Source: Cryptomeria japonica (taxonomy: Eukaryota; Streptophyta; Pinopsida; Cupressales; Cupressaceae). Taken from it: a stretch of 64,000 nt of DNA. Positions within the stretch are counted from its first letter, which is position 1. Each line of letters begins with the position of its first letter. Positions 11,313 through 23,767 of the stretch are shown here, piece by piece. A program made the translations under genes and the position numbers. Below the pieces are notes generated by a model. That model searched no databases and had not been told where the DNA came from. It saw nothing but the letters and a program-made list of their open reading frames with translations. The stretch spans positions 51,367,136 through 51,431,135 of the forward strand of contig NC_081414.1 in the NCBI RefSeq assembly GCF_030272615.1, read 5' to 3'.

Positions 11313-12949
11313 GATTTAACCCCAATTTTTTAAACCAATATAAAATTAATAAATTGAAGCCTTAGATGAAATCTTTTCTTGATAACAAATTTAATCCCAG
11401 AATTCTAGAAATCCCAAATCTCCCATAATCAGAGAAATCCTTTTAAAATTTCTCTATACAGTAATTCAACAAGTTGATTTTCATTCAGATTGGAAGGAAA
11501 TTTTACATGTAAAAAAGAGAAGAAATCTAAAAAACCTACCTCTTTTTGCTATCTGGAAATCACACTAAGGTAGAAGCAGTAATCCTCAAGAAAATCCACG
11601 ACTTTGCAAGGCACAAACCAGATAGCTTCAATCCAGAAGTTCAAGCAAATATTCCAATATCCATCCCTCAATTTTTCTTTTCAATTTCTTCTTTTCAAAC
11701 CCAGATATTTCCCCAAAAATTCATTTCAAAACCCCCATATCCAGAAAAATACCCATGCACAGAAAAATTCTTCACAACAAAAACCATTCCTCCCCATTTT
11801 CCCAAAAAACATAATCTTATTCTTTTCCAAATGTAACTCCTCGTTATTTTACATGCGAGATATTTTCCCACTAACTCCAATAACTCCAATTTTTATTTAA
11901 CTAAAATTTATATTATAAAAAAAATATTTCCTCCTAAAATTTTGAATATTTTAAATTGCCAAACAAAGATATTTTGAAAAAACAATCAAATATTAATGGT
12001 TTTCAATTAGATTTTATCATGAGCACATTAAATAACAAAATCAATATTTTAATTCCCTATTAAAATTATCCTTTCAAAAGTTAAATAATTTTAAATCTTT
12101 TAACTCCACAAAATTAAATTAGTATAATGCTACAACAATTTACAATTCATTAATTAATTAGCCTTTAATACTCAAAGACACCAATAGGTATTAATATTAA
12201 TTCTTCCTAGAAAATAATATTTAATAAATATTGCCCCATACTCTAGAACAATGAACTGCGGACTAACATATCACGAATACCAACAAGGCTACAGACTGAC
12301 ATGACCAGACAAGCAAGGTACAAGGATACCTAACAAGGATCTCATTCCTGTAGAAGTGTTGGTACGACAAGGGTCTGACTGATAACTCTAGTTTTCCACT
12401 TTACCATTGGGTCATAAAGCACGCTCAGACCTGAAGGTTTAGGTGGAGTTGATGCTCGGTACTTACAACTACATAAACAAATTGTCGAACATGTACACAT
12501 AACCATATAATATCATATCATGAAAAGGGAATGGTAGGAATGTAGCTTTCCCGTAAAGAGAAGTGTGACGCTTTTCCCTTTCACCCAATCACATCAAGGA
12601 TAAAGCACAATGCATATTAGAATAATTAAACATCGATAAATATAATGACTAAATCCTAACATCACATATATAATTCATCTCATTAATCATCTAACTATCA
12701 GAGCATAAATACCATCAAATAATCACATCATAGTTCACAATATGAAAATCATCATCATGCCAACGATCCATAGAACACAGAGTATGAATATCACACAAGA
12801 ATCCAAAAGACATAGACAAACATCATATCCAAATCAAAATCGGCCAACACCAAAAGGGTCAAAACCACACAGAAAATTCAATTTCACAAAGTCTGTCAAG
12901 CCAAAAGAGAGAGGGAACTACAACAAGGGTGATATCTCGAGTCCTTCAT
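11313..12949. mobile_element. Right part of the gypsy-type LTR relic
   Basis: The block 12240-12480 matches 31985-32180 of the 28598-32659 element, sharing cacgctcagacctg and aggtggagt in the same order. The terminal part, caagggtgatatctc then gagtccttca, resembles the end of that element (caagggtggactctaca). The relic resumes after the LTR of the inserted gypsy element. The flank at its right end (atagg) resembles the flank left of 2071 (acagg), a possible degraded target duplication. No coding sequence was recognised. Small frames at 11546-11900 are low-complexity shadows. Confidence 0.5.
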
Positions 12950-13607
12950 AGGAAAATTGTTGGTTTCCTTTCTTTAAAACAACAAATTCCTTTTTGATGT
13001 CTTTAAATATTCATGGCAATGATCACTTGAGGCATCCTTTGAAACAAATATTTTCCCATGATATCCCTTTGGTGATATTTTCCCCTTGCATATAATTGTT
13101 CAACATTCCAATAAACCAAAAATGTTTGAAATACCAACTAACTGAAATTAACAACAAAACTTTAAAAAAATACTTCAATATTTTTCATGCAAAATGTAGG
13201 TACAAACAAAAATCCCATAAAAACCAACACACATGTGACCTCCATAAATAATGCTAAGCACAATCAATGCTCATCTTAAAACCAAACAAAATGGCTACAT
13301 AATGCATAGGTTTTAAAAGAATATAACTTGAATCCACCATAACAATGTAGACCCACACACACACTAATTTACCTCTCCTTCAGTAACAATAGAAATGATT
13401 CATGCAAATTCTTCACATGGCATGAACATTAGATCTAAAAAATCTCAAATATGATATGCCAAAAAATGTATGATTTGGATCTTCAACCGAGTCAAGAACC
13501 TAGCAAGAAATTGTAACAAATTTGAATTTGTCTTCATCCAAAAAACTCATAGAGATTACAATTTTAAAAATAGTCTTTTATAATTATACAACATATTTTT
13601 CTTAACC
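12950..13607. other. Unassigned AT-rich DNA left of the duplication
   Basis: Nothing supportable: no long frame, no RNA gene and no clear repeat boundary. It ends in an A run just before the shared word gtgtaaaacc, where homology to 20255 onward begins. Confidence 0.5.
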
Positions 13608-14368
13608 AAAAAAAGTGTAAAACCATAAATGCTAAATGAATCCTTTCAAATTTGAATTTGTTAACACATCCAAAACATCTAAATATCCTAGGAATAAGAA
13701 TTCACAATTTGAATGATGAAATATCACAAATATGTAACCCATATATGCCATGAATCCATAACACTCCATGGGTCGTTGCAAGAGCTTCTATGTCACAAAA
13801 GGAACAAATCACAACCTTTACATGACCTTTTGATCTTCGTTGTTTTCTTTATCTTGAAATGTGTGTTATTTATTTGTACTTTAAAATATTTAATTTATAT
13901 AGGACACTCCTATTGATAATAATTATTAATGCGAGGAAAAAATATGCATTTCCTCCCATGGATTAACCAAGGTACAACCAACTTTGATACAAAATATAAG
14001 AAATTCAACATAAATACCAACCCTCAACATGTTAGTATTACTACTAACTATGAGAAATCACATTAATCTAATTAAAAGAATGCTTGCAATATAAACATAA
14101 ATAAAAAAAATAACATTCTAGCAAAAAAAAGCACATATCACAAGATATACCATGGAGAAACCCTTTAGGGAAAAGTCTAACTTCCAAAGCACACTAAAGC
14201 ACACCCAATATATTACCAAAAAAAAGAAATCATTAAAATATAATTTATCAAAGTATTGAATATCTATTAGGATAAAAACAAGATCAAACTTGTGACCTCT
14301 ACCAACACATGCTTCTAATTCACAAATAATTCAACAAAATCAGGACCATAAATCCATAGCCACACCAC

Positions 14369-15702
14369 TGATGGTATGATGAAAGAATAAGTATCTGGTC
14401 AACTACTGAGGGGGGGGGGGGGGGGGTGAATCAGTAGATAGAAAAATTGATATTAAACTTCACCAATCAATCTCTCAAAGTAAACTTAGAATAATAACTC
14501 TGTCAAGATAAAAACTCATAAGATAAACCAGTTGTTTGTTACAACAGATTAACAGTAAACAACTTCTTCATATCTTAATGCTTCTGGTTATCATGACTTA
14601 TCAAAAGTGGTTAAGTAGTTAAGTAAATCAACCATGAAAGCATAACCACAAAAACATTCACCACTTGACACAAATATTTTTGACGTGGAAACCCAAATAG
14701 GTAAAAACCACGGTAAGATGAGACTCACAAGATAATATCTGAACTCTTATGAAGTTCGCCCTGTTAGGAGTTTAGCCTGTTAAAGCTTTACAAAAAGTGA
14801 TGTTAAGAACTGATCCTATTAGGAATCACTCACTTAATGGATTGACTACAAATGCCTTGTTAGAATCAATACCATGTAAGGAGTAACCTCGGTAGAGGAT
14901 TTGAAAATCCAATCTAATGGACTACCTTGTTAGAGGATTTGAATAGCACCAAGCTTGTTGTAATTGTTAGAAAACAATGGCAGTTTGGTGATCTGTTTGA
15001 ATAGCACTACACTTGCTTGATCATATCCATTTCATACTCCTATCTGCCTTTACTCAATCTGCAGATACATCATCTGGTTCGGCAACCACACACTCAACTG
15101 AATTGTGTCTATCTCTTTGCCAACTCACTTAAAACTAAACAACTTCATCGAACTTAAATACAAATCAATAAGGGTGGTAACACAACAAAAACCTAACTCT
15201 CATCGAGATTAAAAACAAATTTGGTTCAAGTATGACTGTTGGATTGCATAGCAATCTCTGCACATCAATCAAGAAAACCTTGATCACTCCTTGATCACCG
15301 CTTTATTGAACTTAGTAACTCATCGCTCGCTTTGCATTAGATGCAATACATTTGCTCATTCCCTAGACAAAAACCATTACAACAACTCGCCAAAATCTCT
15401 TGGAATTGTCTTATAATCATGTGTGTCATCATCATTACCGCTCATCATCAAATCATAAACCAATATAACCAATTCACCAAACTTAATCGGTTAGGGTTTA
15501 TCAAAAACAACAGGTAGGGTTTACTGGTTACAACAATAGATAAGGTTTACACCATTACACCAGTTATCGGTTCTCCTCACAAATTCTTCCTACCAGTTAC
15601 AATAGAAATATTAAAACAATATCAACAATATTATTACCGGTTCAATTGACATCAATGACAACATAACATATCATTAGTGCAATATTCATGCAAATGCCAA
15701 CA
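14369..15702 (-). mobile_element. Solo copia LTR, TSD ACCAC
   Basis: A 1334-bp insertion bounded by TGATGG and CCAACA and flanked by perfect ACCAC repeats (14364-14368 and 15703-15707). The duplicate copy has the empty site with a single ACCAC, about 21002-21007. Read on the minus strand it starts TGTTGGCATT with tcattgatgtcaat shortly after, and has the ttttccacgtcaaaa and ctgattcaccccc words shared with the LTRs of 21630-32929. Its length is close to the 1316-bp left LTR there. It is an unambiguous solo LTR that postdates the duplication. Confidence 0.93.
14410..14426. repeat. 17-G homopolymer in the LTR
   Basis: Seventeen consecutive G on the plus strand at the place where related LTRs have seven (4425-4431, and 22932-22938 as C). 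It is an expanded G tract within the conserved ctgag-G(n)-tgaatcag box. Confidence 0.9.
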
Positions 15703-16355
15703 ACCACAATATCACAACTAAGAGTAATAAGACATCAACACTTTTCAACCTTGAAGAATAATTGATAGCACAACCTTTCTTTCAGGCTACTTCCTTCGGA
15801 TGAATACCTCATCTCAAGCATTATTAAAATAGACAAGGACCAATAAGAAAATTAAGTTTTCTAATCAATGTTCCCAATTGACATTTCTAAGGTAAGTGCA
15901 TAATTTTGATTCTAGATCCAAGAATCATTACAACCTTCAAGGAAAAAATCATATGAGCCTTAATTATTTTTCTCAAGACAAAATATCTATTGGAGTATAT
16001 GGATGACTCCATAACACCCCCAAGATCCCTACAAGACCAAAATAACTTCCACAAGAGAGAATGAAAAGAATAGCTTGCTCGTAAAGGCAAGGTGAGAGGA
16101 ACAATTAGACAAGATGTCGACATGTGTCATAATCCTATGCAATGAAACAACTAAAGTGTTGACCTAGGTAACTAAAAGTGGTTGTAAAGTAGTTGCCATG
16201 AGATAAGATTAGATCATCTAACAACGAACTAATCTTCTAGAAGGACACCTAACAACTAAGTAAACTTAAGTCATGTGAATAAGTTCCTCATTGGGAACCA
16301 ACAAAAACACTAGGTGCAAGACCTTACTAGGTCCAAAACCTTATTCACACCAACA

Positions 16356-18382
16356 ATATATTCATGGGACTCCTCATGTATATATTAAATACACTTTTCT
16401 AATGTTTCATACAACAACTTCTCATAAAATCTCTACCCAAAGTGTGGCATCACATTTCAAGATGGGCCATAAATTTACAAAATATTAAATATTTAATGCA
16501 AGGTGTCGAACTTCTTTCTCAACAAAAGAGATGTTGCTAGAAATTAATTATAATGATATGAAGTGTAGATCAAGGGGATAAAAGAATGGGTTAGCATAAG
16601 GTTGGTATAAATTGATTGAAAGTTATAATTTTCTCCATTAGAACTATGAGAATGTGGTTTAGGGTAGCACCTCAAATTTTTTGAGGATAATTTTTTTAAT
16701 TTGATTTTGGAACAACAATGAAGGGAATTAATAATATTTTGGTATTGAAGTAGTAGGTTCACCAAAAATTAATATATAAATTAAACTACTTACAATGTGT
16801 TAATGTAGATTAACTTATAATATATGTTAATATTTTAACTAGACTAAATTTAATATATAACTAGTCTAATTAAAATAAATAAGGTACTAGCTACTATTTT
16901 TGTATTTTAATGTTTATAAAAGGAGGAAATATTGATGACTACAAGAAATGTGAATCTCGTAAGTTGAATCGGACTAATAAAACTATTAAAGTGACTATTA
17001 ATTGAAAATAAGGTTTTAGAATGGAAATAATACTCCCAAGTCAAGAACCTTAATAAGACAAAGTTGTAGTTAAAGGACTTTATTGGAGATGCACTATGGC
17101 TTGTGTGAGCATGCTATCATCCAGATCTAATAGAAAATATAAGACAGTACATATAGGTTGAAACCTACAAAATAGAAATAAACTACACAACACTAGTTAT
17201 ATAGAATAACTAGGAAAATAAAAAGATGCCATGAATAATATAAACTAACTAAAATTTTGATTAAATAAGTTTAAATGGGAAAATGTAAAGAATGAGAGGA
17301 AATATGCAATCATTGAGAAGGAGAGTCAAATTCAAAGAATAAGCTCCAAAATCTAAGACAAAAAAAGGGAGGTGATTATTTAGGCTCTCACAAATATGGT
17401 CAAGTTCGAAATTTGATCTTTCGGCCTCCACGAATATTCAAATGAAAAATATAATATTTAATATGTGTTTTTTTAGTCCCATGTGCCTCTCAAACAAATA
17501 TCAATAATATAAAGTAATAAAATGAATAGTAATAAACATGTCTAATATTACTCTTGTGTGTATGGAAGAGAATTAGAAGATGCACAGAATCTAAAGATGC
17601 TAAATAAATACTACAATACAATCAATAAACAAAGAGAAAAAGTTTTATCAAATTATCAAGTAATAAATGGAGTCTAATGGCATGCAAAAAGTTTCACATT
17701 AATAATGCAAAATGCTCATAGGACTAGAGAGATAGAATGCCATAGTGCTAGAAAAGAACATGTAAGATGTTAAAAGTGGGAGAAAACTAGAAGAGAAGAC
17801 TTAAAAGCAAAAAACTAGTTCAAAATCTCAATCGTACACAGAGTCTACCTTTGGCATAGAAACTTGGTAGGCTTGATCAAATAACAATTACTAATAAATA
17901 AAAATTCAAACAACATATTTTTTGGTTTTTAATAATCATCAATAAATTTGTACAAATACATAATGAAATCATGTCCACATAGACATTTGCATTAATAGAT
18001 TTTAGTCCTAAAGAGACAAAACTTAAAGTTATTAAAACATGACTTAAATTACAAAATAACATAAAGACGTCAAAACAAATATTAGATGAAAGATAAATAC
18101 ACAAAACAACATAAAATTTGGTATTCAGATTAGTAAATGGTCTAAGATAAATCCTAAAAGAGTCGTCACTAAAATTGGTACAATTTTAGTATCAAAATGT
18201 AGGATATGCAATTTTTAACATTATAATACCACATCTAGATTGTTCTTCTCCCTTGAGAATAGAGCTAAGGGTTTCATTCATCACATTAAGTTCCCAAATT
18301 TTAATATTTAATGCTTCAAATTCTGATATTTATTGCCTACAACTGTTATTAATCAATCTATGTTTGATTTATGCTTGATTAT
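16356..18382. other. AT-rich duplicated DNA without a gene (copy 1)
   Basis: Collinear with 33023-35261. It contains no frame longer than about 75 codons, and those present are stop-bounded shadows on the minus strand. No promoter, tRNA or conserved motif was recognised. Confidence 0.5.
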
Positions 18383-19495
18383 TGTTGTAAAGCACACTGA
18401 TAGACTAAGAGTGTGGCGAGGAGAGTGAATTAGTATATGCCAATTTCTAATTGATTAAACATTAATTACCATAATAACTTCTCCAAATATCAATCACAAT
18501 TCATCAAAGTAACATCTACTAATTTTTCCTTAATGTTAAAGAAAATTATCAACAAAAACACACATCCACACAATTGAATAGCAGATTAATGTAGAAGCCT
18601 GGAAGGGAAAAACTATAGTGAGAACAACAACTTGGATCTACTGCCCAAATCCAACTTCACATGAATATAATAAATAATTTACAATATGAAGTAGGCACCA
18701 ACCTACCAAAGACATCAATCCCCAATTTCATTTGTAGGCACCAACCTACAAGAGACACCAATCCCCTAATCAAGGATTTGACCACCAACTTAGTATGCGA
18801 GACACCAATCTCATTAGAAAATAAAACCTCTACAATTCATCTTAGAACATGATTACAACATCTACAAGTCATCTTAGAACATGATTACAACATCTACAAG
18901 TCAGCCACATGAATAAACCTTAAACCAAACGTGTAATAAGCTGGTCCAAAAGCCCACACATTACACTAAGAGTAGGGACACACAATGCATTACTCAACAT
19001 ACATGCTACCGACCCCAATGCACATCAGCACATGATCTTCAACTAGTGCATATTACAATCTTTTGGCGCATCAATTGAGAACATCATCATTGTCGACCAA
19101 CTAGCATAGTGAACACTCTATTACTTCTAACTTTTTGTTTGCTAAAGCTCGGCCTTTGAAACTCTGGAATATGATACTTCATATGTAGTCTTACTTAACT
19201 TTGAAATTGCAAGCCATAATATGAAACTATGACATAATGCAAAGCCAAGCACCATGACAATTCAATTGAGTGCACATGTTAGCAACAATCCTCAGAAACA
19301 TACCATAGATGCTTCAAGACAACATCATATGTGATAGAAAATCAAGAATTGCCAAATCTAGAGCATAATGATAACATTAAGAGAGTTGTCCAACATAGCT
19401 TGTCAGTTTAGAACTCAAATGCTTAGACATGTCATGTCAAAAGCAATTAGACTTGTTGTAGCTACCAGACACATGAGATCATGTATAGTTACATT
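18383..19495 (-). mobile_element. Copia-family LTR relic 'B', truncated (copy 1)
   Basis: Starts tgttgtaaagcac and, in minus orientation, carries the repeated GGTTGGTGCCT words (plus-strand aggcaccaacct at 18691 and 18738) that also mark the plus-strand relic at 50829-52374. The 5' end of the LTR is missing here. The sequence breaks at 19495 into filler DNA, whereas in copy 2 it continues to 36645. A 32-bp direct duplication lies at about 18837-18900. Confidence 0.6.
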
Positions 19496-19833
19496 CGCGT
19501 ATCCAATTTCTTCACCATCGTGAAGAAGCCAAAGCTCGCTTCAGGGATGATGTGAAGCGAGGATGGGAATGGCTATTAATATTTGTCCAGATTATGGACA
19601 TTGAAGATGAGATTCGACATGAGGGTGGGGAGAGTGTGGCGGAGGAATTGAGGCATAGGAGGACGCTAACGAGGAAATTATATGTAGAAATGGCAAAACA
19701 ATATGCAGGGGGTGATGTGGCGGGTGGAAGCGGTGGTGAGTCAGAAAAACCAGTTTCACGAGGGGCAACAGGCAAGGATGCAGAAAGAAGGAAAGGAGAT
19801 TCATACGCGGGAAGAGGAGGAGTTTCTCACTGA
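19489..19833 (+). CDS. Unidentified coding-like ORF in the filler between duplication copies
   Basis: A frame open from 19489 to a stop at 19831-19833, about 114 codons, with no ATG near its left end, so it looks like a 3' exon or a captured fragment. It is clearly richer in G and C than its surroundings. The N-terminal half is charged and amphipathic (EEAKARFRDD, RGWEWLL, IMDIEDEIRHEGG); the C-terminal half is Gly/Arg/Lys-rich. I recognise no domain. It is followed by a 3'-UTR-like AT-rich stretch that ends in AATAAA-like words (20210-20220) and an A-rich tail (20236-20254), which suggests a retroposed host transcript or LINE tail. Function not assigned. Confidence 0.35.
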   Translation, partial: LHSRIQFLHHREEAKARFRDDVKRGWEWLLIFVQIMDIEDEIRHEGGESVAEELRHRRTLTRKLYVEMAKQYAGGDVAGGSGGESEKPVSRGATGKDAERRKGDSYAGRGGVSH

Positions 19834-20247
19834 CTTGGGGTGGCTGGTGAATCGAACGCCTCGGCTGCAAGAGATGTGAAGGAAGAGAGATGAATTGGTG
19901 ACAACATGCCAGGGTACTTCTAGGTGCCAATTTCCTTTGTTTTTGGTTTAATTAAATTTTCAGTTAAAAATTTAAACTTTCTGGTTTTTATTAAGAAAGT
20001 TTTAAGCAGAATTTGCCAGATTTTTGAATGGAAGGATGTAATATGTGATTTATGTACTCATAGCATGGGGGTGTGGGGTTAGTGGGGGCGCAAGCTACTG
20101 GTTCTGAATTTCCAGATTTTTGGTGGGTGGTTTGGATGAATTTTGTGGGTGGTTTTAGGAATTGGTTGATAGCTAATTATCTTACTGAAGTTGTATTGTT
20201 TAGTTTTAAATAAATAAAATACAAATATTATCGATCAAAAGAAAAGA
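19834..20247. other. 3'-UTR-like sequence with A-rich tail in the filler
   Basis: Follows the coding-like ORF. It contains aaataaataaaatac near 20208-20222 and a purine-rich A tail at 20236-20254, directly abutting the left end of duplication copy 2. This is consistent with an element or retrocopy inserted at, or forming, the duplication junction. Confidence 0.4.
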
Positions 20248-20629
20248 AAAAAAAAGTGTAAAACCATACATGCTAAATGAATCCTTTCAAATTTGAATTT
20301 GTTAACACATCCAAAACATCTACATGTCCTAGGACTAAGAATTAATGATTTGAATGATGACATATCACAAATATGTAACCCATATATGTCACGAATCCAT
20401 AACACTCCATGGGTTGTTGCAAGAGCTTCTATGACACAAAAGGAACAAATCACAACCTTTGCATGACCTTTTTATCTTTGTTGTTTTCTTTTATCTTGAA
20501 GTGTTTGTTATTTATTTGAAGTTGAAAATATTCAATTTATACAAGACAATCCTATTGATAATAATTATTAATGCAAGGGAAAAAAATGCCTTTCTTCCCA
20601 TGGATTAACCAAGGTACAACCAATTTTGT

Positions 20630-21629
20630 TACAAAATATAAGAAATCCAACACAAATACCAACCCTGAGCATGTTAGCATTGATAATAATTACAAGAATT
20701 CACATTAATCTAATTAGAAGAATACTTGCAATATAAATAAACAATAATAATAATAATAGCATTCGAGCAAAAAAAGTACATATCACAAGATATACCATGG
20801 AGAAACCCTTTTGGGAAAAGTCCAACTTCCAAAGCACACCCGGTGTATTATCAAAAAAAAGAAATCATTACAATACAATTTATCAAAGCATTGAATGTCT
20901 ATTAGGATCAAGACAAGATCAAACTTGTCACCTCCACCAACACATTTTTTTGTAATTCACAAATAATCTAACTAAACGAGGACCATAAGTCCATAACCAC
21001 ACCACAATACAACAACCAAGAGTAGTAAGAGATTAACACTTTTCAACCATGAAGAACAATTGATAGCATAACTTTTCTTTCAAGATACTTCCTTCGCATG
21101 AATGCTTCATCTCAAGCACTCTTCAAATAGATAAGGACGAATAAGAAAAATAAGTTTTCTAATCAATGCACTCGATTGACATTTCTAAGGTAAGTGCATA
21201 ATTTTGATTCTAGATCCAAGAATCATTACAACCTTCAAGGAAAAATTCATACTATCCTTAATTCTTTTTCTCAAGATGAAATATCTATTGGAGTATATGG
21301 ATGACTCCACAACACCCCCAAGATGCCTCCAAGACCAAAATAACTTCCACAAGAGAGAATGAAAAGAATAACTTGCTTCAACAATGAAAGATTTATTGAA
21401 TAGGATAACAGACAAGTAAAATGTACATGAGAGGCCTTGCTTATAAAGGCAAGGTGAGAGGAACAATTAGACAAGATGTTGACATGTGTCATAATCCTAT
21501 GCAATGAGACAACTAAAGTGTTGACCTAGGTAACTAAAAGTGGTTGTAACATAGTTGTCATGAAATAAGATTTTATCATCTAACAAATAACTAATCTTCT
21601 ATAAGGATACCTAAGAACTAAGTAAAATT
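20630..21629 (-). mobile_element. Old retroelement LTR-like relic, copy 2, inner part
   Basis: The copy-2 counterpart of 13993-16355, split by the copia insertion; the outer part continues at 32930-33022 and ends ccaaca. The minus strand here shows TATAAGCAAGG (near 21440) and an AATAAATC poly(A)-type word (near 21390), in the order expected of an LTR on that strand. Confidence 0.4.
21625..21629. repeat. Left target-site duplication of the copia element
   Basis: AAATT here, AACTT at 32930-32934, and a single AACTT at the empty site in copy 1 (16262-16266). The left copy has one substitution. Confidence 0.85.
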
Positions 21630-22945
21630 TGTTGGACATTATTGCTGCTAGGATATGTTGTTGTCATTGATGTCAACATATTCTTGTGTTATGGTGTTGC
21701 AACGAAATGTTTTGGTGATCCAGTGATTGCAGATAAATGATTTGGGTTTGTGATTCGACATGAAGTATCTCTAGTGTCTCCACTTCATTATTTATTGATT
21801 CCATGATGCTTTGTGGTGATTTGGTCGAGTTGTGGATTCCAGTATGGAGACTAGTTTTTAGTGTTGCAGTATTCTAGTGTTTGATCCGGTGAGCTTCAGT
21901 ATGATCATATCTTATGTTGCAGATTTGAGAGAGTGTTTGGGATGTTTGTGTGTATCTTCATTTCAAATTGTTCATGATTTGGTTCTCCAGAAGCTATATT
22001 TCTTATCCGATTTGTTGTTGTTAAGTGTTCTTGTATGTTAGCATTTTGATCAATGGAGATTTGCATAAGTGGTGTTATTGCAGCTATTGCAGATGGTTCT
22101 AACGTGCTTGTTGGTGTTTCCTAATCATGTTTGATTTGTTTTGGTGGTCCACATTTATTATTGTGCGAGTTCTTGATGATCTTCTTGGTCCAGTGATATT
22201 CTTCGTGTTATGCGGTATTTTGGTGGTGTAACGTGTTGTGGTTGATCTTGGCAACATTTTCGGTGGTGATGTGTGTTTGAGGAGTTGATTTAGGTCTATG
22301 CTATGATGTCTATGATATTGTATTGGTTTGGTGGTTGATTAATGTATCGTGTGACATAATTTTGTAATTAGGTGCTATGGGTTTGGTCGACCTTGTAGTC
22401 AAGGTTGATGATTTGTATAAATGGGTGTAATGTTCATGTAATTTAGTGTTGTGAGTGTTGAGTTTGCATTATCAAAGAGTGTCCTATGTGCGATCAAGGG
22501 AATTAATCTTTTCAGTGTGGTGTGTTGAGAAGAGATTGGTGAAGGGAATACTTTTAAGCTTAACCGGAACTGTCATCAAGCATTAGCATATGCTATTTTT
22601 GCAGTTCATTCTTTTCAAATTATAGTCCGAATCTTTTTGTAAGGTATTGAACCATCCGTGAGGTTTGGAGCCTTCTGGGTCATTGTAATTTGAGAAATGA
22701 GCTCTAGGCAGTGTGCCTGAATGCATGTGCATTCCCCATTGTAATATTTCCACATGCTATTGTAGAGTATCATCTTATTGTGGGTAGGTTCCCATCGTGG
22801 TTTTCCCCTTAACCGGGTTTTCCACATCAAAAATATTGGTGTTCTGTTTGTTGTTGTTATCTTTATTTTTGTTGCAGTTGATCAGATCTAAGATTGTGCT
22901 TAATTGGTTTAATCCTGTGAAAACTGATTCACCCCCCCTCTCACA
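21630..22945 (+). repeat. 5' LTR of the copia element
   Basis: Starts TGTTGGACATT and has tcattgatgtcaac shortly after. It holds TATAAAT at 22416-22422 and the ttttccacatcaaaa box at 22818. It ends in the C7 tract (22932-22938) followed by ctctcaca. Compared with the 3' LTR it lacks about 25 bp just before its end, so it has a small terminal deletion. Confidence 0.92.
22416..22422 (+). promoter_or_regulatory. TATA box of the copia 5' LTR
   Basis: TATAAAT in the second half of the LTR. The same word is in the 3' LTR near 28299. It is a plausible U3 promoter for the element's RNA. Confidence 0.55.
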
Positions 22946-22950
22946 TCAAT

Positions 22951-22963
22951 TAGGTGTCGGAGC
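22951..22963 (+). other. Decayed tRNA-iMet primer-binding site
   Basis: taggtgtcggagc, followed by tagatcc, lies just inside the 5' LTR. It matches the usual copia iMet site (TGGTATCAGAGC type) with a few differences. Three of them are A/G exchanges, consistent with transition decay. Confidence 0.65.
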
Positions 22964-23005
22964 TAGATCCTCTGGAAGAAGCTTAATCGCTTGAGGAGAT
23001 CCGAG

Positions 23006-23767
23006 ATGACAACCTATGTATTTAAGAAGGAGAAACCTAGATTTGATGAAAGTAATTATATTGTTTCGAAGGACTGGATGGAAGTTCATTTGAAGTGTCT
23101 TGGTGAAGATTATTGGAAGATTACAAATAATATCTACAATGTTCCTCTGAATGGACTGGTTACTACTGATGAGTTCAAGGAAGCTAAACATAACATAAGG
23201 GCTAAGGGAGCGTTGCTGAGTTCTTTGACCGATTCAAAGATGACTAATGTGATGGGAATTCAGACTACACATGAGATATGGAAAAAGCTAGAGGTCTTGT
23301 ATGAAGGAGATGCACAAGTTAAAGTTACGAAATTGCAGAGTTTGAAGGGAAAATATGACATTAAAGATGGGAGAAGATGAGAACATAACTTCCTTTATGG
23401 ATAAAGTGAATGAGCTTGTTATGAACATCAGATGTGTCGATGAAACTCTTGAGGAAGATGAGATTGTTGCTAAGGTATTGAGTTCTTTGCCTTCTTCTTA
23501 TAAAGCTAAAGTTGTTGTTATTGATGAGATCCGCAGTGTGCCTAGATAAGAGATATGTTGGTTGGAAAGTTGGCTGCATTTAAGTTGAGTGAATTTGGAG
23601 AATCACATGGTAAATCTAATACTACATTTAAAGCCTTTGTATCCGGGAAGCAACTATATGATCCAGGAGAGAGTTCATCTAGGGTTTCAAGATATGAAAG
23701 AGAGATGAGAGAGATGGAAGAATAGGAGAAAGAGTTGGATGATCTTGAAGCACTTATTGCTTAGAGA
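23006..23767 (+). pseudogene. Copia gag (capsid part), broken
   Basis: The ATG at 23006 opens the gag frame. It contains the UBN2/gag-polypeptide-type pattern: WMEVHLKCLGEDYWK, later THEIWKKLEVLYEG, then LQSLKGKYD. The frame shifts near 23370 (the frame at 22991-23380 ends and the continuation is open in another frame from 23355), and there are stops near 23548, 23723 and 23763. The region FMDKVNELVMNIR with SSLPSSYK is the typical C-terminal half of copia gag. Confidence 0.9.

Larger units (their letters stand above)
13993..16355 (-). mobile_element. Old retroelement LTR-like relic, copy 1
   Basis: On the minus strand the outer end at 16355 reads TGTTGGTGTGAATAAGG, a typical copia LTR start. 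In copy 2 the corresponding region has TATAAGCAAGG and AATAAATC words (minus strand near 21380-21445) as expected of an LTR promoter and poly(A) signal. At 13983-13993 the plus strand reads ctttgatacaaaa, a decayed version of the tRNA-iMet primer-site complement. The relic is present in both duplication copies and so predates the duplication. The inner boundary is uncertain. Confidence 0.4.
13608..19495. repeat. Segmental duplication, copy 1
   Basis: Collinear with copy 2 (20248-36590), starting at aagtgtaaaaccat (13615 and 20253) and ending at tatagttacatt (19494 and 36588). Anchors in order include 13974/20611, 16141/21503, 16256/21616, 16264/32933, 16544/33223, 17041/33705, 18383/35262 and 19441/36533. 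Copy 1 differs by a 1334-bp solo LTR, by a deletion of about 70 bp near 16080 and by a deletion around 18830. No host gene lies inside it. Confidence 0.9.
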
